From: Thiocapsa imhoffii
GTDB lineage: Bacteria > Pseudomonadota > Gammaproteobacteria > Chromatiales > Chromatiaceae
Assembly (NCBI RefSeq): GCF_016583985.1
Contig: NZ_NRSD01000026.1
Location: 1 to 63,399 of the forward strand
Direction of reading: 5' to 3'
Length of the DNA stretch: 63,399 nucleotides
Shown: piece by piece, positions 51,536 to 60,939 of the stretch
How positions within the stretch are numbered: position 1 is the first letter of the stretch
Layout: each line of letters opens with the position of its first letter
Notes under the pieces: model-generated
Databases searched by the model: none
Told to the model about the DNA's origin: nothing
Seen by the model: the letters and a program-made list of their open reading frames with translations, nothing else
Program-made: the position numbers and the translations under genes

Positions 51536-51661
51536 AATGCGGATCTATGATCAAATCTGGTGGATGACGATGAGGCTCGCGCTGATCAGTCAGCCTCCCG
51601 TTGCTCCTAATTTGGTTTCCAGTGGGTCGTCCGGCACCGTAATAGTGTCTGCGTTACGTGC

Positions 51662-51727
51662 TTAGCCGAGGAGATCAGCGACCTTCTCGGGAGCACGGAT
51701 ACGCTGCCAAGTCTGGTCTGCGGCATC
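51662..51727 (-). pseudogene. Transposase C-terminal tail
   Basis: Minus-strand reading GCDAADQTWQRIRAPEKVAD-LLG and a stop; it matches the tail at 26971-27033 in sequence and orientation. IS256/mutator origin is likely but not proven. It cuts off the 5' part of the kinase gene. Confidence 0.42.
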
Positions 51728-52662
51728 GCAACCTGTCAACGGACAACATCTACATCATCCGTCAGGGGCGGGTGAAGTTGTTGGACTTCGGCGCCGCGCG
51801 CTTTGCCGCCGGGGAGCACAGTCGCAGTCTCTCGATCATCCTCAAGCCCGGTTATGCGCCGGAGGAGCATTACCGCACACGCGGTAAGCAGGGGCCATGG
51901 ACCGATGTCTATGGGTTGGCCGCGACGCTCTATCGCGCCATCACCGGGACCGCACCGCCGGAGGCACTGGATCGGTTGGATGAGGATGAGCTGATTGCCC
52001 CGTCCCGGCTCGGGATCGGCATCGCCCCCGCACAGGAGGCGGTCTTGCTCAAGGCGCTGGCGGTGAGAGCCGCTGCGCGGTATCCGAGCATGCAAGACCT
52101 TTAGGTGGGATGGCGCGCGAGCGAGGGCACAACAGCGACAGAAAAACCGAAGGTCGGCGTACCGCCGCCGCCGACATCGCCATCACTGATTTCCGGTCGC
52201 TACCGACCGCTGGGTCCGGACGGTGCCATCATCGAAGACCTCACCACCGGCCTGCACTGGATGCGATGCAGCCAAGGTCAGCGATGGAACGGCGTCGCCT
52301 GCGTCGGGGCCGCGTCGAAGCTGACTTGGGAGGAGGCGATGCGGCAGCCGCAAGGGCTGTCTTTCGGCGGCTATGCCGATTGGCGCGTGCCGACGAAGGA
52401 CGAGTTGTTGACCTTGGTCTATTGCTCCGGTGGCCAGCCTAAGACATGGAACGCTACGGGCAATGCATGTCGAGGAGACTATGAGAGCGCGACGATCGAT
52501 CAAGTTGCCTTCCCGAAGACGCCGGACTCGTGGTGTTGGTCTTCGTCGCCGGATGCCAAGTATTCTTACGGCGCGTGGCGAATGAATTTCGGCAATGGCC
52601 GTGTCAACAGCAACGAGAATGGCAATCGGTTATACGTACGTCTCGTGCGCGGCAAGCAGTGA
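51724..52662 (+). pseudogene. Broken Ser/Thr kinase - DUF1566 (Lcl) fusion
   Basis: The frame begins inside a Hanks-type kinase at HRNLSTDNIYIIRQGRVKLL (catalytic loop, HRD changed to HRN), then DFGAARF, YAPEEHY and GPWTDVYGLAATLYRAITG. The N-lobe and the lysine are absent. At 52102-52104 an in-frame TAG interrupts; after it the same frame continues through a Pro-rich linker into a DUF1566/Lcl domain (GPDGAIIEDLTTGLHWMRCS, FGGYADWRVPTKDELLTLVY, RMNFGNGRVNSNENGNRLYV). Kinase-DUF1566 fusions are known, so one gene was present. The Lcl part could still be made from GTG 52105 but has no signal peptide. Confidence 0.78.
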
Positions 52663-52934
52663 CGTCGCCGTCTTGTTTAACTCTTGGCACTGCCCCCGTC
52701 ATCTTTGGGAGAAATTTCGGACTCGGTGATTTCCGAGAGAATCGATGTTCCCCGTTCGTGTTCATTCTTTCGCGACTATCCCGAAAAATAGTGATCTCAA
52801 TGCTCTTGAAAGCAACCGTTCAATAGCGAGTGATCCATCTTAGCCCCTTCCCTCGCGGTAGATGGGTTGGGGAGAGGTAGAGAATGAACCGGAATGGCTA
52901 ATTTGTTTCTAAACCGTTACAAAAGGCCCCGACG

Positions 52935-53216
52935 ATGCGACTGAGCCCCCTCGAACAACAACTGATCCAGGATTCGATCGCCGCGATCGACCCGAATGCC
53001 GAGATTTATCTGTTTGGATCCCGCGTCGATGACCAGGCCAGGGGTGGCGATATCGATCTGCTCGTTCTGTCGAACCGAATCGACTTCATGGGCAAGCTCG
53101 ACCTCCTGGCACGGTTGCATCAGCGTTTGGGCGAGCAAAGAATCGACCTGATGATCGAGCCCGACACCTCCCGTCCATTGGCGCGCATCGCGGTCGCGAC
53201 GGGGATACGCCTGTGA
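52935..53216 (+). CDS. MNT-type nucleotidyltransferase antitoxin
   Basis: A 93-residue protein with IYLFGSRVDDQARGGDIDLL (residues 30-49), the GS...DxD signature. AAAAGG lies eight bases before the ATG. Its stop overlaps the GTG of the downstream partner (GTGA), the standard arrangement with a helical HEPN-like toxin. That partner is broken here. Bases 52663-52934 before it hold no gene. Confidence 0.85.
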   Translation: MRLSPLEQQLIQDSIAAIDPNAEIYLFGSRVDDQARGGDIDLLVLSNRIDFMGKLDLLARLHQRLGEQRIDLMIEPDTSRPLARIAVATGIRL

Positions 53217-53318
53217 AATCAGACAAGATTCAATGGCTGCGCGACGAAATGGTTAACCTGGGATTGGCCGCGACCCATTTAAGGTTCTCCTTGGATCTTT
53301 CGGGCGGTCGCTGCCTTG
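53213..53318 (+). pseudogene. 5' fragment of the helical (HEPN-like) partner
   Basis: The GTG-initiated frame reads MKSDKIQWLRDEMVNLGLAA, then THLRFSLD, the start of the nucleotidyltransferase partner family, and then loses similarity. Roughly 35 residues of what should be about 130 remain. It is joined to methylase-derived sequence. Confidence 0.5.
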
Positions 53319-54094
53319 ACTCCGGCTTTGCTCGCCGCGGTTCCGAAGGTCGAAGCGCACGCAGATGCCCTGATTCGCCGCTATACCGGCGACGACAATT
53401 CAGCGGATTCCTCACGTTAGGCTTGATTGATGCGATGGCGTTATCCCCTCGGCCTGGGCGTGGTCGGTCGATAGGTTGCGTCATCCGTCCTGAAGCGCCT
53501 CTATCGTGGCGCTGGCCCGAGCAAGACGCGCGCTCTGTGTTAAAGTCCAACAGCCCCGCGCAGGGACGGGTCAGTCAGATCACCAAGGGCAAGATTCGGG
53601 TCGAGGATCTGGACAGCGAGACCGCCATGGCGCTGACCATCTTCGGCATCTGGGAGCTGGCCGAGATCGCCTACGACGACATCCTGAACCTCTCCCGCTC
53701 CCTGGGAATTGCCCTGGACGGCAAGGCCGCGGGTTACCGGGTCCAGGACCGTGAGATCGGCATCAACCAAGCCGTCGGGACCCGCGGCCGCGTCAAGGGC
53801 GCCGAGGGCTACCAGGCCCCGTTGGTCCGCGCCGGCTCCAAACTCCGCCTGGCCCTGCCTGAGGAGCGCCACGGCGCCCGTCTGAGCGCCCCGCAGACCG
53901 ATTGGGATCGTCTGCAGGGACTGATCGCGGCCTATCGCGACGGCGATATCCCGGTCGCTCGCGCCTACCTTCAAACGCACGCTGCCGAGAACACCGAGCG
54001 TATTCTCGATCTGCTGGAGGTCTGGGCGGCGGAAGCGCGTGATCCGGATCTGAAGAAGCAGGCGCGTGCCGCACTCTATGGGCTTGGGCGGTGA
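53319..54094 (+). pseudogene. C-terminal remnants of a DUF1156 DNA methylase
   Basis: Two patches are visible. Near 53319-53417, ALTPALLAAVPKVEAHADAL ends at a stop. From about 53560 to 54094, GRVSQITKGKIRVEDLDSET, then FGIWELAEIAYDDILNLSRS and LQGLIAAYRDGDIPVARAYL, correspond to the C-terminal region of DUF1156 adenine methylases. The catalytic N-terminal part with NPPY is not here. In intact loci such methylases sit with DUF499, DUF3780 and a PLD-type helicase; the helicase remnant follows at 54474. Confidence 0.66.
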
Positions 54095-54170
54095 TCGTTG
54101 TCTGGATCTGCGGTTTCCCTCGTTGCGGGCGGTCAGCCCGGAGGATTTTCTGAAGGAGTTGCAGATATGA
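54089..54170 (+). pseudogene. Possible PIN-domain C-terminal scrap
   Basis: The frame GDRCLDLRFPSLRAVSPEDF-LKELQI with a stop at 54168-54170 resembles the end of PIN-domain toxins. It overlaps the next ATG as ATGA. Too short to be sure. Confidence 0.3.
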
Positions 54171-54424
54171 CCTCAGTAACAGTCAGCTTGCCCGACGAGA
54201 CCTACCGGCGCCTGGACGACATCGCGCGATTGCGCGGCACCGTTATCGATCGGCTCTTCGACGAGATGGCGGCACTGATGGTCGCGGAGTCGGACGCCGA
54301 GGACCGCTTTCGTGCCCGAGCTCGCCGGGGATACGGCAAAGCCGAGCGGGGGCTCGGGTTGCTGAGTCAGGCGGCCGGACAGCGCGGCGAGGGCCGAGAT
54401 CGCGAATGGGATCTGGATCCGTGA
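54167..54424 (+). CDS. Ribbon-helix-helix-like antitoxin
   Basis: An 85-residue protein opening MTSVTVSLPDETYRRLDDIA, the beta strand plus helix of ribbon-helix-helix or short CopG-like antitoxins, then helix VIDRLFDEMAALMVAESDAE and a charged tail. AAGGAG lies eight bases before the ATG. No complete toxin is adjacent; a PIN scrap precedes it, so it is probably an orphaned antitoxin. Confidence 0.56.
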   Translation: MTSVTVSLPDETYRRLDDIARLRGTVIDRLFDEMAALMVAESDAEDRFRARARRGYGKAERGLGLLSQAAGQRGEGRDREWDLDP

Positions 54425-54473
54425 GGTTCCTCTTCAACACCGAGGTCGTGTCGGACGTGCAACGCGAGAGTGC

Positions 54474-57249
54474 ATGACGGCGAATGCCAACCCGGAGATC
54501 CGAGGCATGGAGCACACCAATAGGTCCGCATCGTTCCAACAACGCGACTGGCAACCGCGCTACCGCAGCACCACCAGCGACGTCCTGCACGACTTCTACA
54601 TCCCGGCCCTGCGCGCGAGCGTGCGCTACGATCGGGTGGCGGGGTATTTCCGCTCGACCTCGCTGGCCGCGGCCTCCCAAGGCTTCTCGGCCCTCGTCAA
54701 GAACAAGGGTCATGTGCGTCTCGTGGTGGGGGCCGATCTGGATCCCGAGGATGCCCTGGTCATCCTCGATCACCGGGACGACGTGCGTCTCGCCGCGACC
54801 TTGTTGGCGAACCTGGCCGACCGGCAAGGCTGGCCCGAGTCCGTCGAGAACGGTCTGGCGCTGCTGGCGTGGATGCTCAAGGCGGGTTGTCTGGAGATCC
54901 GCGTGGCCCTGCGCCGCCATCGCAAGACCGGCGCCGCCCTCCCTTACGGTTCGCGCGTCGACGGCTATGTCCACGAGAAATGGGCCGTCTTCACGGATGC
55001 CGAGAGCCATCGGCTGATCGCCGAGGGATCCCTGAACGAGTCGCGCACGGCACTCGAGATCAATGCCGAAAACATCGGCGTGCACGCCGACTGGTGGGGC
55101 CCTCGGGAGGCGGAGCGAGCGGATCTGTATGCCGGGGACTTCGAGACCATCTGGGAGAATCGGGATCCCGGGCTCTACGTGTTGGACCTGCCCCTGGCGG
55201 TGCGCGAGCGGCTGATCGAGATTGCCGGCATCGTGACCCGACCGAAGGAGATCGACGGCTCCAGCGAGCTGCCGCCGGACGTCGCTGGACCGACGGCGCG
55301 CGAGTGGCTGCAATTCGCCATCCTGCGCGAGGCACCGCGGATGCCGAACGGTCGCTTGGTCGGGATGGCGACGGCTCCGGTCGCGCCCTGGCCGCACCAG
55401 ACGATCGTCGCGCGGCGCCTGATCACCGCCTACCCGTACAGCTTTCTGTTGTGCGATGAAGTCGGTTTGGGCAAGACCATCGAGGCGGGCTTGGCCTTGC
55501 GCTCGCTGATCCTGTCGGGACTGGCACGACGGGTCTTGATTGCGCCGCCTGCGAGTCTCGCTCGGCAGTGGCAAATTGAGCGCGGCGACTCGGACCCAGT
55601 ACGAACTCTGGCTCAAGCAGGGCATCACGCCGACCGCGGCGAGTCTGAAGAAGCTCTTGCGCGCCATTTTTTCATCCGCGCCGCTCTCCAGGGTGATGAT
55701 GCGCCACAACCGCGCCCTGCTGCGTGTCTACCAGGAACAGGGCGAGCTGACCGCCAACCTGGCGCAGCGGCACATCCTGCCGATGCGCAAGATCCAGTAC
55801 ACGCCTCAAGAGCACGCCGCGTACGAGGCCCTGGACGCCTATTCGCAGGAGCTGGCCAAACACATCACCGCGGCCAACGACCAACAGGCGCGCGTCTCCA
55901 CCGGCTTTTACCTGAGCTTCCTGCAACGGCGTTTCGCGTCCAGCCTGTACGCCATCGGCGAGACCCTGCGGCGCCGACGCGAGCGGGTGAAGTGGACGCT
56001 GGAACACCTGTCGGCGAAACCGGGCAAGAGCCCGTCGGCATTCGCGGCGTCCGATCTCGACGAGGATCTGGAGCAGGACGAGGACGACACGGAGGTCATC
56101 GAGCAGTTGCTCAAGAACCGGAGCGAGGCCGATTTGCGCTGGGAGTGGGAGACGCTCACGCAGATGCTGGCCGGTAGCCTCTACGATGCAATGCCCGTGT
56201 CCTCGAAGACTCAGGTGTTGCTGGGGTATGTGGAGAGCCGTCGGGATCAGACGCGCCCCGGTCGCGTGGCGCAGATGGTGATCTTCACCCAGTTCTGGGA
56301 CACCCTGGAGGACTTGGTTCGGCGCCTGCGACAAGCTGAGTCCAAGCTGCTAGTGGGGACCTATTCGGGGCGCGGGGGACAATACACCGATCCGCACACC
56401 GGTAAGCTGGTCGGGACCGAGCGCGACGAGATCAAACAACGCTTCCTGCGCGGGGAGATCGATATCCTGGCGTTGACCATCGACCGTACGATCTATGACG
56501 ACGGGGTCGCATCACTCGGACCGCAGTTGCGGTTTGCGACCTACGGCGAGCCGGTTTTCGATGCCATCCTCGCCTTGAGTGAGGACTGGCCACCGCCCGG
56601 GTGCGTCCGGCGGATTGCTGTCACACCACAAGGTCTGGATCTGCAGTACGTCGCCTTCGTTGCCAATGATTTGGGGACTGAGCTTCATCTCATCACGGAT
56701 TTGGCCACACTTGCCGCGTTCGATCTCGACGAGACGGTCACCCTGTCGGAGGCCGACACCCTGCCTTTTATCGCGCAACTGCAGGTGCTGGCTGACGCGG
56801 AGTATCGCCTGACAGGCCATGTGATGGGCGTCGAGTCGGACAATGAGCGTTCCGGTCGCGCCCAAGCGGCGCTGGCCCTCGGAACCGCTTTCGGGTTCAT
56901 CAAAGGCCGCCAGAAAACGGGACTCGCCGACGAGAACTTCTGGAAAGAGCTCGATGCCTGTCGCAATCGGATCGCGGAGCGGCTCACTCAGGTCGGAGGG
57001 ATATCCGTGGATCGTGTTCCCGTCATTTACGAGCAGGTGGCGACGGCTTTCGTCCCGTTCGATGTCAAACGCAAGATCAGCGACGAGAGCTTCTGGGTCG
57101 ATAACGCGCCGCCTCCATTGCTGAATGCCGCCCTGGATGCGGCGGCCCGCGTCGGTGATGGGATCAAGAAGAAAAAGTCGGCGCTTTCCACTGACTTCGT
57201 CTTGAGCAAAATCGCGACAGAGATGAAGCGAATCCTGATGACAGGCTGA
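54474..57249 (+). pseudogene. PLD-domain SNF2-type helicase with two internal deletions
   Basis: The first 360 codons encode a phospholipase-D-like domain (RYDRVAGYFRSTSLAAASQG, VHEKWAVFTD with the HxK of PLD) and the start of an SNF2-type helicase with Walker A DEVGLGKTIEAG and VLIAPPASLARQWQIE. The frame then shifts near 55580, and helicase sequence resumes after the DEAH region (TQYELWLKQGITPTAASLKK). A second, in-frame loss after RFLRGEIDILALTID removes motifs V and VI. The C-terminal ~230 residues follow intact. ATP-driven activity is impossible. This family is found with DUF1156 methylases in anti-phage loci, matching the upstream remnant. Confidence 0.85.
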
Positions 57250-57310
57250 TGGAATAGAGTGTTTAATTAGAGTTGGAAGAAATAACTAAAAGCGTATTTG
57301 GAAAACAACC

Positions 57311-59215
57311 ATGCCAGGATCCACGTTCCAAACCAACCCATACGACTTAGACAGGCTGCTTGAGGATTGCCACCGCGGGATACTTCAACTCCCGGAGTTC
57401 CAAAGAAGCTGGGTGTGGGACGAGGATCGCATCAAAAGCCTGATTGCCTCCGTTTCCCGCGCCTTCCCCGTTGGCGCACTAATGACTCTGGAGACCGGCG
57501 GCGAGGTCAACTTCAAGCCCCGGACCGTAGAGGGCGCGCCGCTGGACGCCAAGCAAACAAAACCGAACGCTTTGCTGTTGGATGGCCAGCAACGCATGAC
57601 ATCCCTCTACCAAGTCACTCTGCGCGGCAAGGTTGTGGAAACCATCACACCCAAAAAGAAGAAGGTCCGCCGATGGTTCTACTTGGACATCCGAAAGGCT
57701 CTGGATCCCAGCGCTGACCGTGAGGAAGCGGTCATCGGCGTCCCCGAGGACAAGGTCATCCGCAAGGACTTCGGCCGCGAGTCTGTTCTCGATTTATCCA
57801 CCCCCGAAAAAGAATATGCCCAACTGATGTATCCAGTATCCAAGGTCTTTGAGTGGGATCGCTGGCAGGACGCATTTGACCAGTACTGGCGTGGAGATGA
57901 GCACGAGCAGATACGCGACGACTTCCGTTCCTTCAAGCGCAATATCCTCGAGAACTTTCGCTACTATCGAGTACCGGTCATCTCTCTGGATCGCTCCACC
58001 TCCAAAGAAGCGGTCTGTGTCGTCTTCGAGAAAGTCAACACCGGCGGCAAAGCCCTCGACGCCTTCGAGCTGGTGACCGCCATGTACGCCGCTTCCGGCC
58101 ATGAGTTACGCAAGGACTGGTTCGGCGATGACGGCAACCCAGGCCGACACCAGCGCTTTAAAGAGACCCACCGCCCTGCAGACTCGAACACAGGCATCAT
58201 TGCCGAAGTCAGCAACACCGATTTTCTGCAGGCCATATCGCTCTTCTACACTCGCGACCGACGCCGTCAGGCCGCCGCCGCTGGCAAGACGGGTAAGGAG
58301 TTGCCAGCCATCACCGGAAACCGTCAGGCGCTGCTGAACCTGCCTTTGGATGCCTACAAGCAGTATGAAAAGCAGGTTGAAGACGGTTTCGTCAAAGCTG
58401 CTCGATTCCTGCACATGCTGCATATCTACCGCATCTTTGACCTGCCGTATCAGTCTCAGATCGTGCCCCTTGCTGCTATCCTTGCCGACATCGGGGACGC
58501 CTGGGAGCATCAGGCTAACCGGGAGAAGCTGGTCACCTGGTACTGGAACGGGGTTTTCGGTGAACTTTACGGCTCGGCTGTGGAGACTCGCATTGCCAAG
58601 GACTTCGTGGAGGTGACGGCTTGGCTTCAAGGCGATCCGGCAGCGACCACTGTCACCGAGACCATGTTCCGCGCTGACCGCCTCAAAACCATGCGCATGC
58701 GGCTCTCGGCCGCTTACAAAGGGGTTAACGCCCTACTGATGAAGGAAGGTGCCCAAGATTTCCGTTCAGGCCAAAAATTCGATCACACCGTTTTTTTCGG
58801 AGAGAACGTGGACATACACCATATCTTTCCCCAGGAATGGTGCAAAAATTGTGGTATGAAGCCAGTAGAATACGACCCGATCATCAACAAAACCCCTCTA
58901 TCATACCGCACAAACCGCATCATCGGCGGCGTCGCGCCTTCGCAGTATTTGGCTAAACTGGAGAAAGGCGATAAATCCAATCCGCCCATCGAGCCGGCTA
59001 GATTGGATGAGTACTTGCGCTCCCATCTCATCAAGCCAGACCTACTGCGCCGGGACGATTTCAAGGGATTCATGGCCGATCGGCAAAATCGTCTCCTAAC
59101 GCTCATCGAACAGGCAACTGGCAAACCGGTTTACCGGGGTGATATTGCAGAAGAAGGCGAGGACATAGGGGACGACGAAGACGCGGTGGCGGGTGACATG
59201 CTTGCTCCAGCTTAA
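57311..59215 (+). CDS. GmrSD-type nuclease (DUF262 plus HNH)
   Basis: A complete 634-residue protein. Residues 1-300 are the DUF262 domain: ILQLPEFQRSWVWDEDRIKS (24-43) and ALLLDGQQRMTSLY (87-100), the ParB/Srx-like NTP-binding site. The C-terminal DUF1524-type domain has the HNH motif VDIHHIFPQEWCKNC (about 499-513) followed by NKTPLSYRTNRIIGG. GmrSD-like enzymes cut modified (often glucosylated hydroxymethyl-cytosine) phage DNA using NTPs; relatives act on other modifications. It sits alone with an A+T-rich 60-base leader that may hold its promoter. It looks fully intact, unlike its upstream neighbours. Confidence 0.9.
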   Translation: MPGSTFQTNPYDLDRLLEDCHRGILQLPEFQRSWVWDEDRIKSLIASVSRAFPVGALMTLETGGEVNFKPRTVEGAPLDAKQTKPNALLLDGQQRMTSLYQVTLRGKVVETITPKKKKVRRWFYLDIRKALDPSADREEAVIGVPEDKVIRKDFGRESVLDLSTPEKEYAQLMYPVSKVFEWDRWQDAFDQYWRGDEHEQIRDDFRSFKRNILENFRYYRVPVISLDRSTSKEAVCVVFEKVNTGGKALDAFELVTAMYAASGHELRKDWFGDDGNPGRHQRFKETHRPADSNTGIIAEVSNTDFLQAISLFYTRDRRRQAAAAGKTGKELPAITGNRQALLNLPLDAYKQYEKQVEDGFVKAARFLHMLHIYRIFDLPYQSQIVPLAAILADIGDAWEHQANREKLVTWYWNGVFGELYGSAVETRIAKDFVEVTAWLQGDPAATTVTETMFRADRLKTMRMRLSAAYKGVNALLMKEGAQDFRSGQKFDHTVFFGENVDIHHIFPQEWCKNCGMKPVEYDPIINKTPLSYRTNRIIGGVAPSQYLAKLEKGDKSNPPIEPARLDEYLRSHLIKPDLLRRDDFKGFMADRQNRLLTLIEQATGKPVYRGDIAEEGEDIGDDEDAVAGDMLAPA

Positions 59216-59235
59216 TGACGCTCTAGGCGAAGGCT

Positions 59236-59480
59236 TTAACCTAGATCCGGCAGTTGACCGCTTCGTGCCGCATGCAACGGCTTGACGTCGTTGAGTATCT
59301 TGGTCATCTGACACCTCACCTGCGGGGTGATGGCCGCTACGGCCCCTGAAGCACGCCCCGCGCGGCGCCCGACTGCGTTGCAACTCGTTGTCGTAGAACC
59401 ACTACGACGCCTCGCCGTGCCTTGTCGGACACCACGCGGGACGCACTCCTAGGGCCGTTCAACTGCCGGATCTAGGTTTA
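59236..59480. mobile_element. MITE-like element with 20-bp terminal inverted repeats
   Basis: Perfect inverted repeats aacctagatccggcagttga (59238-59257) and its complement (59459-59478) enclose about 200 bases. Reading inward on the minus strand from the middle, an ATG begins MTKILNDVKPLHAARSGQLP and stops at the repeat, so it may be an insertion sequence reduced to its ends. Confidence 0.62.
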
Positions 59481-59558
59481 AGGGTCATTGTCCGGGAGGT
59501 TGTGCTGGATGTAAGAGACGGCATCACTGCGCCGGTCACAGAGCCGTGACGTTTTAGA

Positions 59559-60502
59559 GGCTCTCCCGGATTTCAGGGGAATGTAAAAAAATTTAAAAAC
59601 AATTATTTACCCCTAGATTTGACGTACACATCAACTACGAAAAGTCGCTGAACACGAAAACTCTAACGCATTGATTCAGATTGGCTCCACGCCGAAGCGA
59701 GCGTATCCGTTGAGATCCAAGCACACTCTTTGATACAGATGGGCGAGGTTGGTGATGCCGTAACAGCGTCGTTTGAGGACTTTCAATTGATTTTTGAGAC
59801 CTTCTACAAACCCGCTCGTCTGACAGTTGACCAAATCATTGGTCTTCTCAGGGAAATGAATTCTAAGCGTCCCAAGAAATCGATCGGAACACCTGATTCC
59901 CAGATTCGAGACCTGTCGCATCCAGCGACGAATTTGACGTTTTCCTTGTCCTGTTGAGAGAGGGCTTTCATCGATCACGGTGAGCGCTTCGCACGCATCG
60001 TGAGCGTCTTTGATTTGGGGCGAGTGAACAAACAAACGATTGAGGAGACGACGCTCATCGTCGGTGAGATCCGCGCGGCGATGGCGCAAGAGCCAATGCA
60101 CGTTTTTGAACTGATCCAATGTCGATTTCGTGAGCGTCCGCCGTAACCGTTTCCATTCCCGTTTTCGTCAGGTCTCAAAACTGTCCGGATACCGGCGAGC
60201 AATATGGAAACGATCTGCGCAAATGAGCACACGTTTGCCGAAAACGGCTTTCGCAGCCCCAATGAAACCGGCATAGAGATCCGTGCAGATGACCTTGACG
60301 GTACGACGTAACCGCTTGGGAATACTGTTAAAAAATGCCTTGACTGCGGCTTTGGTGGGCTCGCTGAGCAGTCCGATGACCTGCAGCATGCCGTTGATAT
60401 CGGCACTGACCACAACAACATCGTGATGTCCCTTCTTCAGTGCAATCTCATCGATCCCGACCACTTCGAGATTTTGATAACCCCCTGAGATCCGGGAGAG
60501 CC
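59559..60502 (-). mobile_element. Internally deleted ISL3-family insertion sequence
   Basis: The ends are inverted repeats of the form GGCTCTCCCGGATTTCAGGG (59559-59580 and 60481-60502). The transposase remnant inside reads on the minus strand. The right repeat directly abuts the middle of the transposase gene, so the first ~150 codons are gone. No clear 8-bp target duplication was seen. Confidence 0.75.
59676..60480 (-). pseudogene. ISL3-family transposase remnant
   Basis: From 60480 the frame reads YQNLEVVGIDEIALKKGHHD, then VICTDLYAGFIGAAKAVFG and RVLICADRFHIARRYPDSF, the ISL3 DDE core with the first two Asp. It shifts frame near 60168 and continues MDQFKNVHWLLRHRRADLTD, ending with TSGFVEGLKNQLKVLKRRCY, which holds the final Glu. 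The zinc-finger N-terminus is missing and the frame is broken, so it cannot transpose by itself. Confidence 0.8.
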
Positions 60503-60759
60503 AAAATTCAATGCGCGCCGAACACTCCGATCTCGCCTCGAAGCTCAAGGCCAGTAACGAAATCGAAAGCAAAAACGGGCAAAAATCTCATAGCACCCAT
60601 CCCAAAGAGTGAGCATTGGTCATCAATCAGAATAGGCTCCCGATTCCAACTTCCGGATGACGACGAAACGCTCCGTCGACAATGACCCGGCCTCGACGCC
60701 AAGCTCGATCCCGCTCGGGTGCATCGCCTTCCACGATCAACGCACACGAGGACCCGCCC
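60503..60759. other. Gap after the ISL3 remnant
   Basis: About 250 bases with no recognisable gene or repeat. Confidence 0.4.
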
Positions 60760-60939
60760 ATGCCTACACTGCGCCTGCTGACCAATGCCGAGATCACCCC
60801 CGAGTCGCGTACGCCCGAGTTTTCACGCGCGCTCTGCACCCTGCTGACTGACACGCTCGGCATTTCGCCCGAGCGGGTCTACATCGAGTTCACCGCCCCG
60901 CCCCGGCATCTGTTCGGCTGGAACAGCGAGACCTTCTGA
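60760..60939 (+). pseudogene. MIF/tautomerase-like gene with central deletion (59 aa)
   Basis: MPTLRLLTNAEITPESR matches the first strand and helix of MIF homologs, with the catalytic Pro after Met. It then jumps to TPEFSRALCTLLTDTLGISP and RVYIEFTAPPRHLFGWNSET-F, the end of the protein. About 55 central residues are missing, in frame. GAGG lies eight bases before the ATG, so it may be translated but cannot fold as a normal trimer subunit. Confidence 0.65.
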
